Notes under the pieces: model-generated
The model's input: only the letters and a program-made list of their open reading frames with translations
What the model was told of the DNA's origin: nothing
Database searches by the model: none
Origin: Pseudomonadota bacterium
GTDB taxonomy: Bacteria; Pseudomonadota; Alphaproteobacteria; Rhizobiales; Xanthobacteraceae
Direction of reading: 5' to 3'
Assembly (NCBI GenBank): GCA_023386885.1
Contig: JAEWIX010000095.1
Span: 1 to 64,000 of the forward strand
Length of the DNA: 64,000 nt
Shown here: in pieces, positions 20,229 to 29,786 of the stretch
How the letters are laid out: every line of letters starts with the position of its first letter
Numbering within the stretch: the stretch's first letter is position 1
Made by a program: the position numbers and the translations under genes

Positions 20229-20657
20229 GATGTCCTGCCTGCGTGCTTGGTGGCCCTCTTGGCCCTCGCCGGGGCGTGCTTGCACCCGCGCGCTGGCGCT
20301 CGGCGGGTGCTGGCATGTGAGGGAAGAAATTTCGGTTTGATCAGCATGGTTTGACAAATTATGCCCCGTTGCGACGAGCGCATCAATTGCGATGCTGCCG
20401 GTTGGGGCATGTTCCTCACACCGTTCTGATCGGATCGGCACGCCGGCCGCGATCGCGCGCCGCCGGCTTCGCACGTCACTATGTTCCAGACGGATTTTTC
20501 GGGGATATCAATGGTTTGGGACGATCACGAAACAGCGTCGCAGCGCCGTTTTGCTTGCGTCGGATAGCGGCATCCTTTATCCGGAGGGACGACCCGAATC
20601 CGGGCAGCCGGGCCGCCTGAGCGCCCGGTGGTGAGTACCACGGGGATTTATCTCGAT
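20229..20657. other. Intergenic region between the PuuD-like gene and purA
   Basis: No convincing gene is seen in this 429-bp divergent spacer. It holds a hairpin GCACCCGC / GCGGGTGC (20282-20310) in the leader of the leftward gene and must contain the promoter of purA. I see no recognisable riboswitch. Confidence 0.5.
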
Positions 20658-21950
20658 ATGACCAACGTTGTCGTCGTCGGCGCCCAATGGGGCGACGAGG
20701 GAAAAGGCAAGATTGTCGACTGGCTGTCGGAGCAGGCGGATATCGTCGTGCGCTTCCAGGGCGGCCATAATGCCGGCCATACCCTGGTCATCAACGGCAA
20801 CACCTACAAGCTGGCGCTGCTTCCGTCCGGCGTGGTGCGGTCCTCGAAACTGTCGGTGATCGGCAACGGCGTGGTGTTCGACCCGCAGGCCTTCCTCAGC
20901 GAGGTCGAGAAGCTGACCAGCCAGGGCATCGCCGTGTCGCCGGACAACCTCCGCGTTGCCGAAAACGTCACCCTGATCCTGCCACTGCACCGGGAACTGG
21001 ACGCGCTGCGCGAGAACGCCAGCAAGACAACCGCGATTGGCACCACCCAGCGCGGCATCGGTCCGGCCTATGAGGACAAGGTCGGCCGCCGCGCCATCCG
21101 GCTGATGGATCTCGCCGATCTGCAGACCCTGCCGCACAAGATCGAGCGGCTGCTGGCGCATCACAATGCCCTGCGGCGCGGTCTTGGCATCGCCGAAGTC
21201 GATGGTTCAGCATTGCTCAGCGATCTTGCCGCAATTGCGCCGCGAGTGCTGCCCTATGCTGACAGCGTGTGGAATCTGCTCGATCACAAGCGCCGCGAAG
21301 GCAAACGCATCCTGTTCGAAGGCGCGCAAGGCGCGCTGCTCGACGTCGATCACGGCACCTATCCCTATGTCACCTCGTCGAACACCGTGGCGGCGCAGGC
21401 GGCGACCGGCACCGGCATGGGCCCGAGTTCGCTGGGCTACGTGCTCGGCATCTGCAAGGCCTACACCACGCGCGTCGGCATGGGGCCGTTCCCGACCGAA
21501 CTGACCAACGAGATCGGCGACGAGATCGGCCGTCGCGGCAAGGAGTTCGGCGTCAACACCGGGCGCAAGCGGCGTTGCGGCTGGTTCGACGCCATGCTGG
21601 TGCGCCAGACGGTGCGCACCTGCGGGATCCACGGCCTGGCGCTGACCAAGCTGGATATTCTCGACGGCTTCGACACCATCGAGGTCTGCGTCGGCTACAA
21701 GCTGGACGGCGAGGTGATCGATCATCTGCCGGCGGGCGAGGGCGCGCAGGCCCGTATCGAGCCGATCTACGAGACCATCGAGGGCTGGAAGGAACCGACC
21801 GCCAACGCCCGTTCGTGGGCCGACCTGCCGGCGCAGGCGATCAAATATGTCCGCCGGGTCGAGGAACTGGTCGGGTGCCCCATCGCGTTGCTCTCGACCA
21901 GCCCCGAGCGAGAAGACACCATTCTGGTGCAAAATCCGTTTGAGGCTTAA
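20658..21950 (+). CDS. purA: Adenylosuccinate synthetase
   Basis: The 430-aa GTP-dependent enzyme joins IMP and aspartate in AMP synthesis. It shows the N-terminal [20 protein letters not shown] loop, the GGHNAGHT motif, the IMP-binding [13 protein letters not shown], the GTP-side [12 protein letters not shown] and the base-specificity [10 protein letters not shown]. The ATG at 20658 gives the standard start [15 protein letters not shown]; in-frame codons 30 bases upstream are not family-like. Confidence 0.97.
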   Translation: MTNVVVVGAQWGDEGKGKIVDWLSEQADIVVRFQGGHNAGHTLVINGNTYKLALLPSGVVRSSKLSVIGNGVVFDPQAFLSEVEKLTSQGIAVSPDNLRVAENVTLILPLHRELDALRENASKTTAIGTTQRGIGPAYEDKVGRRAIRLMDLADLQTLPHKIERLLAHHNALRRGLGIAEVDGSALLSDLAAIAPRVLPYADSVWNLLDHKRREGKRILFEGAQGALLDVDHGTYPYVTSSNTVAAQAATGTGMGPSSLGYVLGICKAYTTRVGMGPFPTELTNEIGDEIGRRGKEFGVNTGRKRRCGWFDAMLVRQTVRTCGIHGLALTKLDILDGFDTIEVCVGYKLDGEVIDHLPAGEGAQARIEPIYETIEGWKEPTANARSWADLPAQAIKYVRRVEELVGCPIALLSTSPEREDTILVQNPFEA

Positions 21951-22007
21951 TGGACTATTACCGGAATATCGGCAAAGTCCTTGCAGGATTCGCAACATTG
22001 ACGAGAC

Positions 22008-23606
22008 ATGGCTGATTACTACCCGCTGATCGCCCGTGCCATTTCCGGCCTCGATGCGAGCGCGCCCGGAGAAAGCCGGCGCGCCCTATATGAGCGCGCG
22101 CGGTCGGCGCTGATCGCGCAACTGCGCAGCGTGCAACCGCCGCTGACCGAGTCCGAGATCACCCGTGAGCGGCTGTCGCTGGAAGAAGCGATCCGCAAGG
22201 TGGAATCCGAGGCCGCGCAGCGCGCCCGCGAAGTGGCGCGTACCGATTCCAAGGGGCGGCCCCGGCCGGGCGACGCATTCCGCGCCGGCAGCCGGGCCGC
22301 CGCTGCCCGCCAGGCCGAGCGCGACGCTACCAAATCGGGCGGCGCGGCCCAGCCGACCCGCCCGTCCTTCCTTGAAAACCGTCCGTCGTCCGCGCCGGAG
22401 GAGCCGCGCGGCGACGAGCGGCCGGCATGGGCTTCGCGGTCCGAACCGAACAATGAAGCGGCGGCGCCTTACGATACGCCACCGCCCGCCACGCGCGAGC
22501 GAACCGGGAGTTCACGCCGCAGTTTCGAGGCCGACCGTGCGCCTCAAGGGACCGCCGATCCGGTCGCCCATGGTGGTGGTCAGGGTGTTCGGGGCTTCCG
22601 CGACGTGGTGGCCGATGCCGACGATCTCGGCCGCGCCACTGCGAAGGCCAATCGCGCCGCGCGCCGCACTTACGCCAACGTGCCGTCGCCATCGCCGGAA
22701 TTTGATCGGCTCGAGCCGAGCATGGAAGACCGCGGCGTCGGCGCGCCGGTGTCCTACGATTACGACGAGGGCATCGAGGAAGCCTATGAGCCCCCGCCCT
22801 CGCGGCCGCAGCGGCGCGGCGGCAAGGAACGACGGGTCAAGACCGGGGGCGGTTTCCCGTTCAAGGCCGCGATCATTCTCGGCCTGGTGCTGATCCTCGC
22901 CGGTGCTGGCATTCTATGGGGTCAGAAGGGGTTGACCTACGTCCGCGGACTGTTGGGCAAACAGGCGGCGGTCACCACGCCGGCGCCGAAGAACAACTCG
23001 ACCGCGCCGCCGCCGAAGATCGCCGACCGCGTCGGCCAACCCGGCTCGACGGACGCAGTGGCGCCGGTGGCGCAACGCGTCGTGCTCTATGATGAGGATC
23101 CGAGCGATCCGAAGGGCAAGCAATATGTCGGCAGCGTGGTGTGGCGCACCGAACCGGTAAAGAGCAACGACGGCAAGCCGGACGACATCGCGGTGCGCGC
23201 TGACATCGACATTCCGGAACGCAAGTTCAAGATGACGATGTCGTTCCGCCGCAACACCGATACCTCGCTGCCTGCCAGCCACACCGCCGAACTGACGTTC
23301 GTGCTGCCGCCGGACTTCGACAACGGCACCGTCGCCAACGTGCCGGGCATCCTGATGAAATCCAACGAGCAGGCGCGCGGCACGCCGCTGGCCGGACTCG
23401 CGGTCAAGGTCACGGACGGCTTCTTCCTGATCGGCCTGTCGAATGTCGAGAGCGATCGCGCACGCAACCTGCAACTGCTCAAGGAGCGGTCGTGGTTCGA
23501 CGTGCCACTGGTCTATTCCAACCAGCGCCGCGCCATCATCGCCATTGAAAAGGGTGCGCCCGGCGAGCGCGCATTCAACGGCGCCTTCATGGCGTGGGGC
23601 GAATAG
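22008..23606 (+). CDS. Membrane protein with MADYYPLIARAISGL N-terminal module
   Basis: The 532-aa protein begins with a ~75-residue helical, charged module (MADYYPLIARAISGLDASAP, then GESRRALYERARSALIAQL and ESEITRERLSLEEAIRKVES). A long Pro/Arg/Ala-rich disordered stretch follows (~75-280), then one membrane span near residues 286-305 (AAIILGLVLILAGAGILWG) and a ~210-residue C-terminal domain likely outside the cytoplasm. I recognise the N-terminal module as common to several Bradyrhizobium proteins but know no function. The same module, almost identical in DNA, starts the gene at 49183. It converges on rpoH across a shared terminator. Confidence 0.8.
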   Translation: MADYYPLIARAISGLDASAPGESRRALYERARSALIAQLRSVQPPLTESEITRERLSLEEAIRKVESEAAQRAREVARTDSKGRPRPGDAFRAGSRAAAARQAERDATKSGGAAQPTRPSFLENRPSSAPEEPRGDERPAWASRSEPNNEAAAPYDTPPPATRERTGSSRRSFEADRAPQGTADPVAHGGGQGVRGFRDVVADADDLGRATAKANRAARRTYANVPSPSPEFDRLEPSMEDRGVGAPVSYDYDEGIEEAYEPPPSRPQRRGGKERRVKTGGGFPFKAAIILGLVLILAGAGILWGQKGLTYVRGLLGKQAAVTTPAPKNNSTAPPPKIADRVGQPGSTDAVAPVAQRVVLYDEDPSDPKGKQYVGSVVWRTEPVKSNDGKPDDIAVRADIDIPERKFKMTMSFRRNTDTSLPASHTAELTFVLPPDFDNGTVANVPGILMKSNEQARGTPLAGLAVKVTDGFFLIGLSNVESDRARNLQLLKERSWFDVPLVYSNQRRAIIAIEKGAPGERAFNGAFMAWGE

Positions 23607-23641
23607 CGAGCGCGGTAACAATCGCTCATCGACATCGGAAT

Positions 23642-23672
23642 AAAAAAGCCGGCGTTTCCGCCGGCTTTTTTT
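23642..23672. terminator. Bidirectional terminator between 22008 gene and rpoH
   Basis: AAAAAAGCCGGC / GCCGGCTTTTTTT with a 6-base loop serves both convergent genes. Confidence 0.92.
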
Positions 23673-23691
23673 CGTCAGTAGGTCAGCGAGA

Positions 23692-24591
23692 TCAGTGAGC
23701 GGCTGCGAGCGCCGCCTGCTCCTGCCGGGCGATGGTGGTCTTCACCGCCGCCTGCACCTTCTCGAACGCACGCACCTCGATTTGGCGCACGCGCTCGCGC
23801 GACACGCCGAACTCGCTCGCGAGGTCTTCCAGCGTCATCGGCTCGTCGGCCAGACGCCGCGCCTCGAAGATGCGCTTCTCACGCGGATTGAGCACGCTCA
23901 TCGCGCCGTTCAACGCCTGGCGGCGATGATCGTATTCCTCGCTCTCCGCCATGATGGCTTCCTGACTGGGCGAGGTATCGACCAGCCAGTCCTGCCATTC
24001 GCCGGGCTCGCCGTCGTCGCGGATCGGCGCGTTGAGCGACGCGTCGCCACCGAGGCGGCGGTTCATGTCGACAACGTCCTGTTCCGTGACGCCGAGTCGC
24101 TTGGCGATCAGCTTGACCTGGTCGGGACGCATATCGCCTTCGTCCAGCGCGTTGATCTTGCTCTTCGCCTTGCGCAGATTGAAGAACAGCTTCTTCTGGT
24201 TCGCGGTGGTGCCCATCTTCACGAGCGACCACGAACGCAGGATGTACTCTTGAATCGAAGCCTTGATCCACCACATGGCATACGTGGCGAGGCGGAAGCC
24301 CTTGTCGGGCTCGAACCGCTTCACCGCCTGCATCAGGCCGACGTTGCCTTCGGAGACGACCTCGGAGATGGGCAGGCCGTAGCCGCGATAACCCATGGCG
24401 ATTTTCGCCACGAGCCGCAGATGGCTGGTGACCAGGTGGTGCGCCGCATCGCGATCGTCATGTTCGCGCCAACGCTTGGCGAACATGTATTCCTGCTGGG
24501 GTTCCAGCATCGGGAATTTGCGAATTTCGGCGAGGTAATGGGACAGGCCGGATTCTCCATTGAGAACCGGCAGAGTGGCTGTACGGGCCAT
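23692..24591 (-). CDS. rpoH: RNA polymerase heat-shock sigma factor (sigma-32)
   Basis: The 299-aa sigma-70 family protein matches RpoH: region 2 includes SHLRLVAKIAMGYRGYGLPI and DLVSEGNVG-like SEVVSEGNVGLMQAVKRFEP with YAMWWIKASIQEYILRSWSLV; the RpoH box region GTTANQKKLFFNLRKAKSKI follows; region 4 has EDLASEFGVSRERVRQIEVRA. It directs transcription of chaperone and protease genes. GGAGGGCG precedes the ATG at 24591. Alphaproteobacteria often carry several rpoH copies. Confidence 0.95.
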   Translation of the reverse strand: MARTATLPVLNGESGLSHYLAEIRKFPMLEPQQEYMFAKRWREHDDRDAAHHLVTSHLRLVAKIAMGYRGYGLPISEVVSEGNVGLMQAVKRFEPDKGFRLATYAMWWIKASIQEYILRSWSLVKMGTTANQKKLFFNLRKAKSKINALDEGDMRPDQVKLIAKRLGVTEQDVVDMNRRLGGDASLNAPIRDDGEPGEWQDWLVDTSPSQEAIMAESEEYDHRRQALNGAMSVLNPREKRIFEARRLADEPMTLEDLASEFGVSRERVRQIEVRAFEKVQAAVKTTIARQEQAALAAAH

Positions 24592-24808
24592 GTGTAGCGC
24601 CCTCCAGAGTTCAGGCCCCCGATAGCGGCGGGCCAGGCAGGGGTCGCTTTGTTAAAGCCGACCTGGCTGCGATGTTCCTGCGCTGGGACATCCAGCGCAG
24701 GTGCAATATACACGAAAGCCGCTGGAAAAAGAAAGAACAAAACGGGGTCACGATCCCGTGTAGAAGATTAAATAATTGAAAGGAAAGGCATTAGTACATG
24801 CATTTGCG

Positions 24809-25822
24809 TCATTCCGCCGCGTGAAGACTTTGTCGCAGAGCAGCAAGATCGGGCGGAAGATCGCTAGTCCATTCAAGGATTTCACCGGTTCCGGGGTGTT
24901 CCAGCGTCAGCAGATAGGCATGGAGCGCCTGCCGGCCAAGACCCTCCAGCGCGGCGCGGGCGCCGGGCCTGAGCGCATTAGCCTTGGTCTTGAAACCGGG
25001 CCCGTAAACGGCATCGCCCATGAGCGGGTGGCCGATATGGCTGAGATGGACGCGGATCTGATGAGTGCGGCCGGTCTCGAGCTGGCAGGCGAGCAGGCTG
25101 GCGACCGGCTTGCCGTCGCGGCCGCTGAAAGCGTCGAGCACCTCCCAATGGGTGATCGCCTCGCGACCGCCGGGCCGCACCGCCATTTTCTCTCGTGCAT
25201 GGGGATGGCGATCGATCGGCGCGTCGATGGTGCCGTGGGGGCGGTTTGGCACGCCCCAGACGAACGCCATGTAGCCGCGCCGCAGTGCGCCGGTGCGGCC
25301 GTGGTCGGCGAACTGGGCGGACAGTGAGGCGTGGGCGCGGTCGTTCTTCGCCGCCACCATCAAGCCGGTGGTGTCCTTGTCGAGCCGGTGCACGATGCCG
25401 GGACGCTTCACCCCACCGATGCCGGACAGGCTCTCGCCGCAATGGGCGATCAGCGCATTGACCAGCGTGCCGGTTTCGTGGCCGGCGGCGGGGTGAACCA
25501 CCAGACCGCGCGGCTTCTCGATGACAATGATGTCGTCGTCCTCATGGACGATATCGAGCGGGATGTTCTCCGGTTCCGGCTCGGCGGAAACGGGCGGCGG
25601 CACGCGAATAGTGATCGTATCGCCGGAAGCGACATGATAAGCGGGGTCGAGGATCGGGGCGTCCCGCAGCGAGATCTGGCCCGCGAGGATCAGCGCTTTC
25701 AGCCGTGACCGTGACAACTCCGGTAGTCGCACCGCGAGCACGCGGTCGAGCCGCACCGAGCCCTCGTCGCCGGTGACGGTGATCGTTTGCAACTGACCGG
25801 ACTCTGAAGCCGTTTGTTCCAC
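24809..25822 (-). CDS. rluD: Ribosomal large-subunit pseudouridine synthase, RluD/RluC family
   Basis: The ~337-aa protein has an N-terminal S4 RNA-binding domain (RLDRVLAVRLPELSRSRLKA) and the RluA-family catalytic domain with the aspartate motif GIVHRLDKDTTGLMVAAKND, plus CQLETGRTHQIRVHLSHIGHPL. It modifies 23S rRNA uridines. I chose the GTG at 25822, with AAGG upstream; starts further up would overlap the divergent gene at 25848 and lack family similarity. The promoter is shared with that gene in a 25-bp gap. Confidence 0.92.
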   Translation of the reverse strand: MEQTASESGQLQTITVTGDEGSVRLDRVLAVRLPELSRSRLKALILAGQISLRDAPILDPAYHVASGDTITIRVPPPVSAEPEPENIPLDIVHEDDDIIVIEKPRGLVVHPAAGHETGTLVNALIAHCGESLSGIGGVKRPGIVHRLDKDTTGLMVAAKNDRAHASLSAQFADHGRTGALRRGYMAFVWGVPNRPHGTIDAPIDRHPHAREKMAVRPGGREAITHWEVLDAFSGRDGKPVASLLACQLETGRTHQIRVHLSHIGHPLMGDAVYGPGFKTKANALRPGARAALEGLGRQALHAYLLTLEHPGTGEILEWTSDLPPDLAALRQSLHAAE

Positions 25823-25847
25823 CGATAAGCCTTGCAATGAGCGTTGT

Positions 25848-26183
25848 ATGACTGAAACCGTTGCGCCCGAACCGACCCCCGAGCAGGCCGCGCTTTTCGC
25901 GCGGGTGCGGCGGATGATGCTGATCGCGGGCCTCACCACGGCGCTTGCGGTTGCGGCCGTGCTGGTCGCCATCGGCTACCGTCTTTTTCGCACCGAGGGA
26001 AGGGTGGCCGCTGCCACCGAGAGCACCGCGATGTTGCCGAAGGGAGCGAAGATCGTCGCCACCGCGACCGCGGGCGACCATCTGGTGGTGACGCTCGACG
26101 TCGGCGGCGCGACCGAAATCCTCACCTTCGACGCCCGCACTCTGAAGCCGACGGGCCGGCTGAAGTTTGCCAACGAGCCGTGA
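25848..26183 (+). CDS. Small single-span membrane protein divergent from rluD
   Basis: The 111-aa protein has one membrane span (MLIAGLTTALAVAAVLVAIGY, residues ~24-44) preceded by the basic RVRR, then a compact C-terminal domain with ITVTLD-type strands (DHLVVTLDVGGATEILTFDA). It is conserved beside rluD in relatives as far as I recall (DUF6476-like). Function unknown. tRNA-Glu follows 177 bp downstream. Confidence 0.75.
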   Translation: MTETVAPEPTPEQAALFARVRRMMLIAGLTTALAVAAVLVAIGYRLFRTEGRVAAATESTAMLPKGAKIVATATAGDHLVVTLDVGGATEILTFDARTLKPTGRLKFANEP

Positions 26184-26360
26184 GATCCGGTTCGCATTCT
26201 CCAGAGATGGACAGGCAACTTGTACGGCAGCCGGTATCTCTGTGAATGGACGGAAGACACTGGCGGCGTGCAGCTTTTTCCCGCATTCCTGCGGCGACGC
26301 CGCGAATATCGCGCTGCCGCCTTGCGGAGCGGCCGTTTCGCGGCTATTCCCTGCGCCAGT

Positions 26361-26435
26361 GCTCCCTTCGTCTAGCGGTTAGGACGCGGCCCTCTCAAGG
26401 CTGAAACAGGGGTTCGATTCCCCTAGGGAGCGCCA
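26361..26435 (+). tRNA. tRNA-Glu (anticodon CTC)
   Basis: A 75-nt cloverleaf with encoded CCA: acceptor GCTCCCT/AGGGAGC, D-arm with TAGCGGTTAGGA, anticodon loop CTCTCAA (anticodon CTC, reads GAG), T-arm GGGGTTCGATTCCCC, discriminator G, CCA. Its 3' end is the integration target of the neighbouring element. Confidence 0.97.
26419..26435 (+). repeat. Attachment core copy 1 (attL, inside tRNA-Glu 3' end)
   Basis: The 17-bp core TCCCCTAGGGAGCGCCA forms part of the T-arm, acceptor strand and CCA. It recurs at 49081-49097 exactly and at 51140-51155 as the 16-bp CCCCTAGGGAGCGCCA. An integrase gene begins 72 bp downstream. Confidence 0.9.
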
Positions 26436-26506
26436 AAGCTAAGTATCTTGAAATTATTGATGAATTTGCCGTTTTGACCTGTGAAAAACGCAGGATCCAA
26501 CACATC

Positions 26507-28108
26507 ATGGCAGATCATCTTTGGCGGCGCCGGAACGGCTGGACGTTCCAGTTCAACGTGCCGAAAGCCTTCCTCAATACCTACGGTGCTACCCCATTCC
26601 GGATCGGCCTTGGCGCCCTATCGGTGGCCGAGGCCAAGCGTCGCGCTCGAATTCTCGCCGGGTACGTGACAGTCAAAATGGGGGGCGAAGGCATGTCGAG
26701 AGAAACCGTTAATCGCGGTCTGATCGAGGTGGCAGCACAACTGGCCGACCTGAAGGCGAAGGCGACCAATGCCAATTTCGCCGCGCTCCGCGCCAGTGCC
26801 GCGCTCGCTGAAATCGATGAGTATGGACAGGTGATGTACTCGGAGCCGTTTTCCGAAGTAGAATTGGAACGACGGCTGGCAACCGCTCAAGCAGAGCGGG
26901 CTGTCTATCGAGGGATGCAGGTCCAACTCGACAAAATCGGCCGTGAAATCGTCCACGATGGCGACGGTTGGGAAACCGAACGCCAGACATATGATCGGAT
27001 GGTCGACCGTCTCGCGCAGCAGAAACCCATCACCGTCAATCTTCCGCTCCTTTCCGCCGTAGCCGAAGAAGTTATCGTCGCCAAAGAAAAGGCGCTCACG
27101 AAAAAATCGGCGTCGTACATCGCGCGCCTGCGCCGTGCGATCAAAGCGTTTATCGCAATCATCGGGGACAAAAAGGTTTCCGAGTACAAGCCAACCGACG
27201 TCCAGAAATATGCGACAACGTTAGGTCTTCTGCCAAAGACGTGGAGCACGGATAAGCGCCTTCGTGATCTTCAACCGCTCGACATCATCGAGCGGGCTGA
27301 GCGGATTCGCGGCTTGAAGCCGATATCCCGCACGACTGTTGCCGAGTATATCGGAGAATTCCGAGGCGTATGGAAGGTTATCCGCGCGACGTATCCGCAT
27401 GACGTCTTGTCGCTGGCACACGATGACCTTTACATCACTCTCCCGCGTTCAGCTGGACGCCGGAGTGAACGCGAAGGAATTGCCGTCGACGGGCTGAACA
27501 AGTTTTTGACGGTCGCGGCATGCCAGAAGCGCCCAGATGATCGCTATTTGCCTTTGCTCGGAATGCTTACGGGTGCGCGGCTTGGCGAACTCGTTTATCT
27601 TCAGTCCTCCGATCTTCAAAAGCATGGTGACCATTGGACATTGAGCCTTGTTGACGACATCGAGGATGATGACGGCGAAATTGTTGCTCGGCGGCTGAAG
27701 ACGGATCAATCCCGCCGCATCATCGCGCTTCCCGACGTTATCGCTGAAACAGGCTTCATTGAGTGGGTGCAGGGTCTGAAGACAGGGACGCTATGGCCTC
27801 AACTCTTCCGGACAGAGCGCCCTCACGCCACCGCGTCGAAGCGAATGGCGACCCTGATGAAGGCCGCAGGCGTTCACGTTCCGCTCATCCAGACCTTTCA
27901 TAGCCTCCGGCATGGTTATAAGGACCATCTTCGCGTCTTGCAGGTCGGTGACCGCACGATTGATTTGCAAGTCGGTCACGCGCTCGATTCCGTTTCCAAA
28001 TCGTATGGATCAAAATCTCTGCGTCCTGATGAAATTAAAACACTTGCGACGTTGGCCCTTCCAGAAGGGTTAGATCTTTCCGTCTATCAGCCCCGAAAAC
28101 GGCGGTAG
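26507..28108 (+). CDS. int: Tyrosine recombinase (integrase), tRNA-Glu specific
   Basis: The 533-aa site-specific recombinase has an N-terminal segment MADHLWRRRNGWTFQFNVPK typical of proteins with a DUF6538-like arm-binding start, a SAM-like core-binding region (~residues 190-310), and the catalytic domain with R in LTGARLGELVYLQ, H-x-x-R in FHSLRHGYKDHL, a second His in VGHAL and the nucleophile Tyr in SKSYGSKSL. I chose ATG 26507; a TTG at 26474 is in frame. It sits beside the tRNA as expected for an element that integrates there. Confidence 0.93.
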   Translation: MADHLWRRRNGWTFQFNVPKAFLNTYGATPFRIGLGALSVAEAKRRARILAGYVTVKMGGEGMSRETVNRGLIEVAAQLADLKAKATNANFAALRASAALAEIDEYGQVMYSEPFSEVELERRLATAQAERAVYRGMQVQLDKIGREIVHDGDGWETERQTYDRMVDRLAQQKPITVNLPLLSAVAEEVIVAKEKALTKKSASYIARLRRAIKAFIAIIGDKKVSEYKPTDVQKYATTLGLLPKTWSTDKRLRDLQPLDIIERAERIRGLKPISRTTVAEYIGEFRGVWKVIRATYPHDVLSLAHDDLYITLPRSAGRRSEREGIAVDGLNKFLTVAACQKRPDDRYLPLLGMLTGARLGELVYLQSSDLQKHGDHWTLSLVDDIEDDDGEIVARRLKTDQSRRIIALPDVIAETGFIEWVQGLKTGTLWPQLFRTERPHATASKRMATLMKAAGVHVPLIQTFHSLRHGYKDHLRVLQVGDRTIDLQVGHALDSVSKSYGSKSLRPDEIKTLATLALPEGLDLSVYQPRKRR

Positions 28109-28142
28109 GCGCGAAATCCGAGCAGTGGTTGACGGCTTAGGC

Positions 28143-28189
28143 AGTGAAACGATTTCACTAGGAATTATTGCTAGTGAAGACGTTTCACT
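28143..28189 (+). promoter_or_regulatory. Two AGTGAA-N5-TTCACT palindromes before the methyltransferase gene
   Basis: AGTGAAACGATTTCACT (28143-28159) and AGTGAAGACGTTTCACT (28173-28189) lie with centres 30 bp apart (about three helical turns). The second abuts the ribosome site GGGGA. The same palindrome occurs at 33408 and 35014 and nowhere else that I found in the window. It may be a DNA operator or, in RNA, a stem-loop beside the ribosome site. Confidence 0.75.
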
Positions 28190-28201
28190 GGGGACGAACA
28201 A

Positions 28202-29752
28202 TTGAAATTAGTCGATCTGTTTTGCGGCGCCGGAGGAATGTCGCTTGGCCTCAAGCGCGCCGGGATGTGGAATGTCGGGGCTTACGATGTCTGGCCGAAG
28301 GCGATTGCCATTCATGAGGCCAATCTCCCGTCGTTTCTTTTCAAATTGAACGGAGCAAGGCGCGCGCACAGACGCAATCTGGGCGGGTTCGATATTGCGC
28401 GTTTGAAAGAGATCAAGGAATCTCTTGATGACGCTCTCGAAGAATCTCTCAACGAAGCCGAAGACCTTAAAGCCAGCGAGCGTCGGAGGATCAAGCGTCA
28501 AAGAAATCATCTCGAAAAGCTTGCCAGGTTCATTCAAGAATCCGAGGCCATTGGCGATATTCTCACGCTTGTCCCGGAAATCGTAGATCTTGCGCCTGAT
28601 GTCATTGTCGGTGGCCCCCCATGTCCGCCGTGGTCCAACGCAGGTGCAAGACTTAGTGACAAGGATCCTCGCGCGAAATTGACAGATGCTTTCGGGCTCA
28701 TCGTATGTGCAGCGCGGCCAAAATATTTCGTGCTGGAGAACGTTCCCGGAATCGGACGTTCCGATATTTTTCGTCGCATCAAATCGACCCTCAAACGGGG
28801 TGGATATGGCCTGACCGAAACGGTCCTTGATGCCTCGTTTTACGGTGTCGCTCAAAGCCGGAAACGGCGCTTTCTGATTGGATGCCTCGGTGAATCCGAC
28901 GGATGGCTCCTGGATCATCTCCACGCTGCCAAATCACCGAAACAACTGACCGCTGCGGACGTCCTCGGAGATGAATTTGGCAAACTTCACTACCTTTGCC
29001 ATACCCCCGAAGGGCGTAAAATCTGGCGGGCGGCCGACGGCGAGGGCTCTTTGAAATCCGGTTCGCCCACGGAATCCGCACGTTTCTTCTGGTTGTCTCA
29101 AGTCTATCCAGGCAATAGCGTTGGAAGTTGCCGCGCCGACGAGCCGATTATGACTATCGCCGGAAAGGTGCTCTCGCCGCCGACTTCAAAATACCCGATC
29201 AAGCCGGAGTGGGACGTCGAGGACATATTCAGTCTTCCCATACCCACATTCGAACAATTGGCGATGCTTGGCGGATTTCCGAAATGTTGGGACTGGTCGC
29301 CGCTCAACAACAATACAGTCGATCGTTTGAAGGTTCTGTCCAATGCAGTTCCACCGCCTGTAGCCGAGGCGATCGGCCGCTGCATCGTCGCCCATCACAA
29401 AGGAGAGCGCGTACCTGTCAATATGAAGTTGCCGCGAGGGTTTCAGACCTGGCTCGAAAAAGAAAAAGGACTTAAAGAACCGCGCCTTTCTCAAGTGTTG
29501 TCGGAATTCAAAGCCGTGCAGCAACTCATCGGCTCCCGGACTTTCGACGACCTGCAGGCGGCTCTCGATATCATGGACCGCGTTCCGGCATTCCAGGAAC
29601 TCGGTGCCGGGAGGAAATCGAACCTGCGAAAGGCGCTTCGCCTGTATGTCGAATTTGTTGAGTTTCACGCACCAAAACCAGTTCAACACCACACACGAAC
29701 AAACATGCTCAGCCGTCGCTTGACCCAGACGACAGTCGCTCGGACCATTTAG
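28202..29752 (+). CDS. C5-cytosine DNA methyltransferase
   Basis: The 516-aa protein starts at TTG 28202 behind GGGGA (7-base gap). Motif I is MKLVDLFCGAGGMSLGLKRA, motif IV GGPPCPPWS with the catalytic Cys near residue 141, motif VI ENVPG (~179), motif VIII YGVAQSRKRRFLIG, and motif X-like NAVPPPVAEAIGR. A charged, probably coiled-coil insertion (~55-125, rich in Lys/Arg/Glu) separates motifs I and IV, which is unusual. No cognate restriction enzyme is recognisable next to it, so it may be an orphan that protects or regulates the element. Confidence 0.9.
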   Translation: MKLVDLFCGAGGMSLGLKRAGMWNVGAYDVWPKAIAIHEANLPSFLFKLNGARRAHRRNLGGFDIARLKEIKESLDDALEESLNEAEDLKASERRRIKRQRNHLEKLARFIQESEAIGDILTLVPEIVDLAPDVIVGGPPCPPWSNAGARLSDKDPRAKLTDAFGLIVCAARPKYFVLENVPGIGRSDIFRRIKSTLKRGGYGLTETVLDASFYGVAQSRKRRFLIGCLGESDGWLLDHLHAAKSPKQLTAADVLGDEFGKLHYLCHTPEGRKIWRAADGEGSLKSGSPTESARFFWLSQVYPGNSVGSCRADEPIMTIAGKVLSPPTSKYPIKPEWDVEDIFSLPIPTFEQLAMLGGFPKCWDWSPLNNNTVDRLKVLSNAVPPPVAEAIGRCIVAHHKGERVPVNMKLPRGFQTWLEKEKGLKEPRLSQVLSEFKAVQQLIGSRTFDDLQAALDIMDRVPAFQELGAGRKSNLRKALRLYVEFVEFHAPKPVQHHTRTNMLSRRLTQTTVARTI

Positions 29753-29786
29753 GGAGTCCGATCCGGATAACGATCGGACTTTCGAT

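Noticed and set aside
26184..26360. A small frame (26167-26382) running into tRNA-Glu
   Set aside because: It overlaps the tRNA and has random-looking composition.
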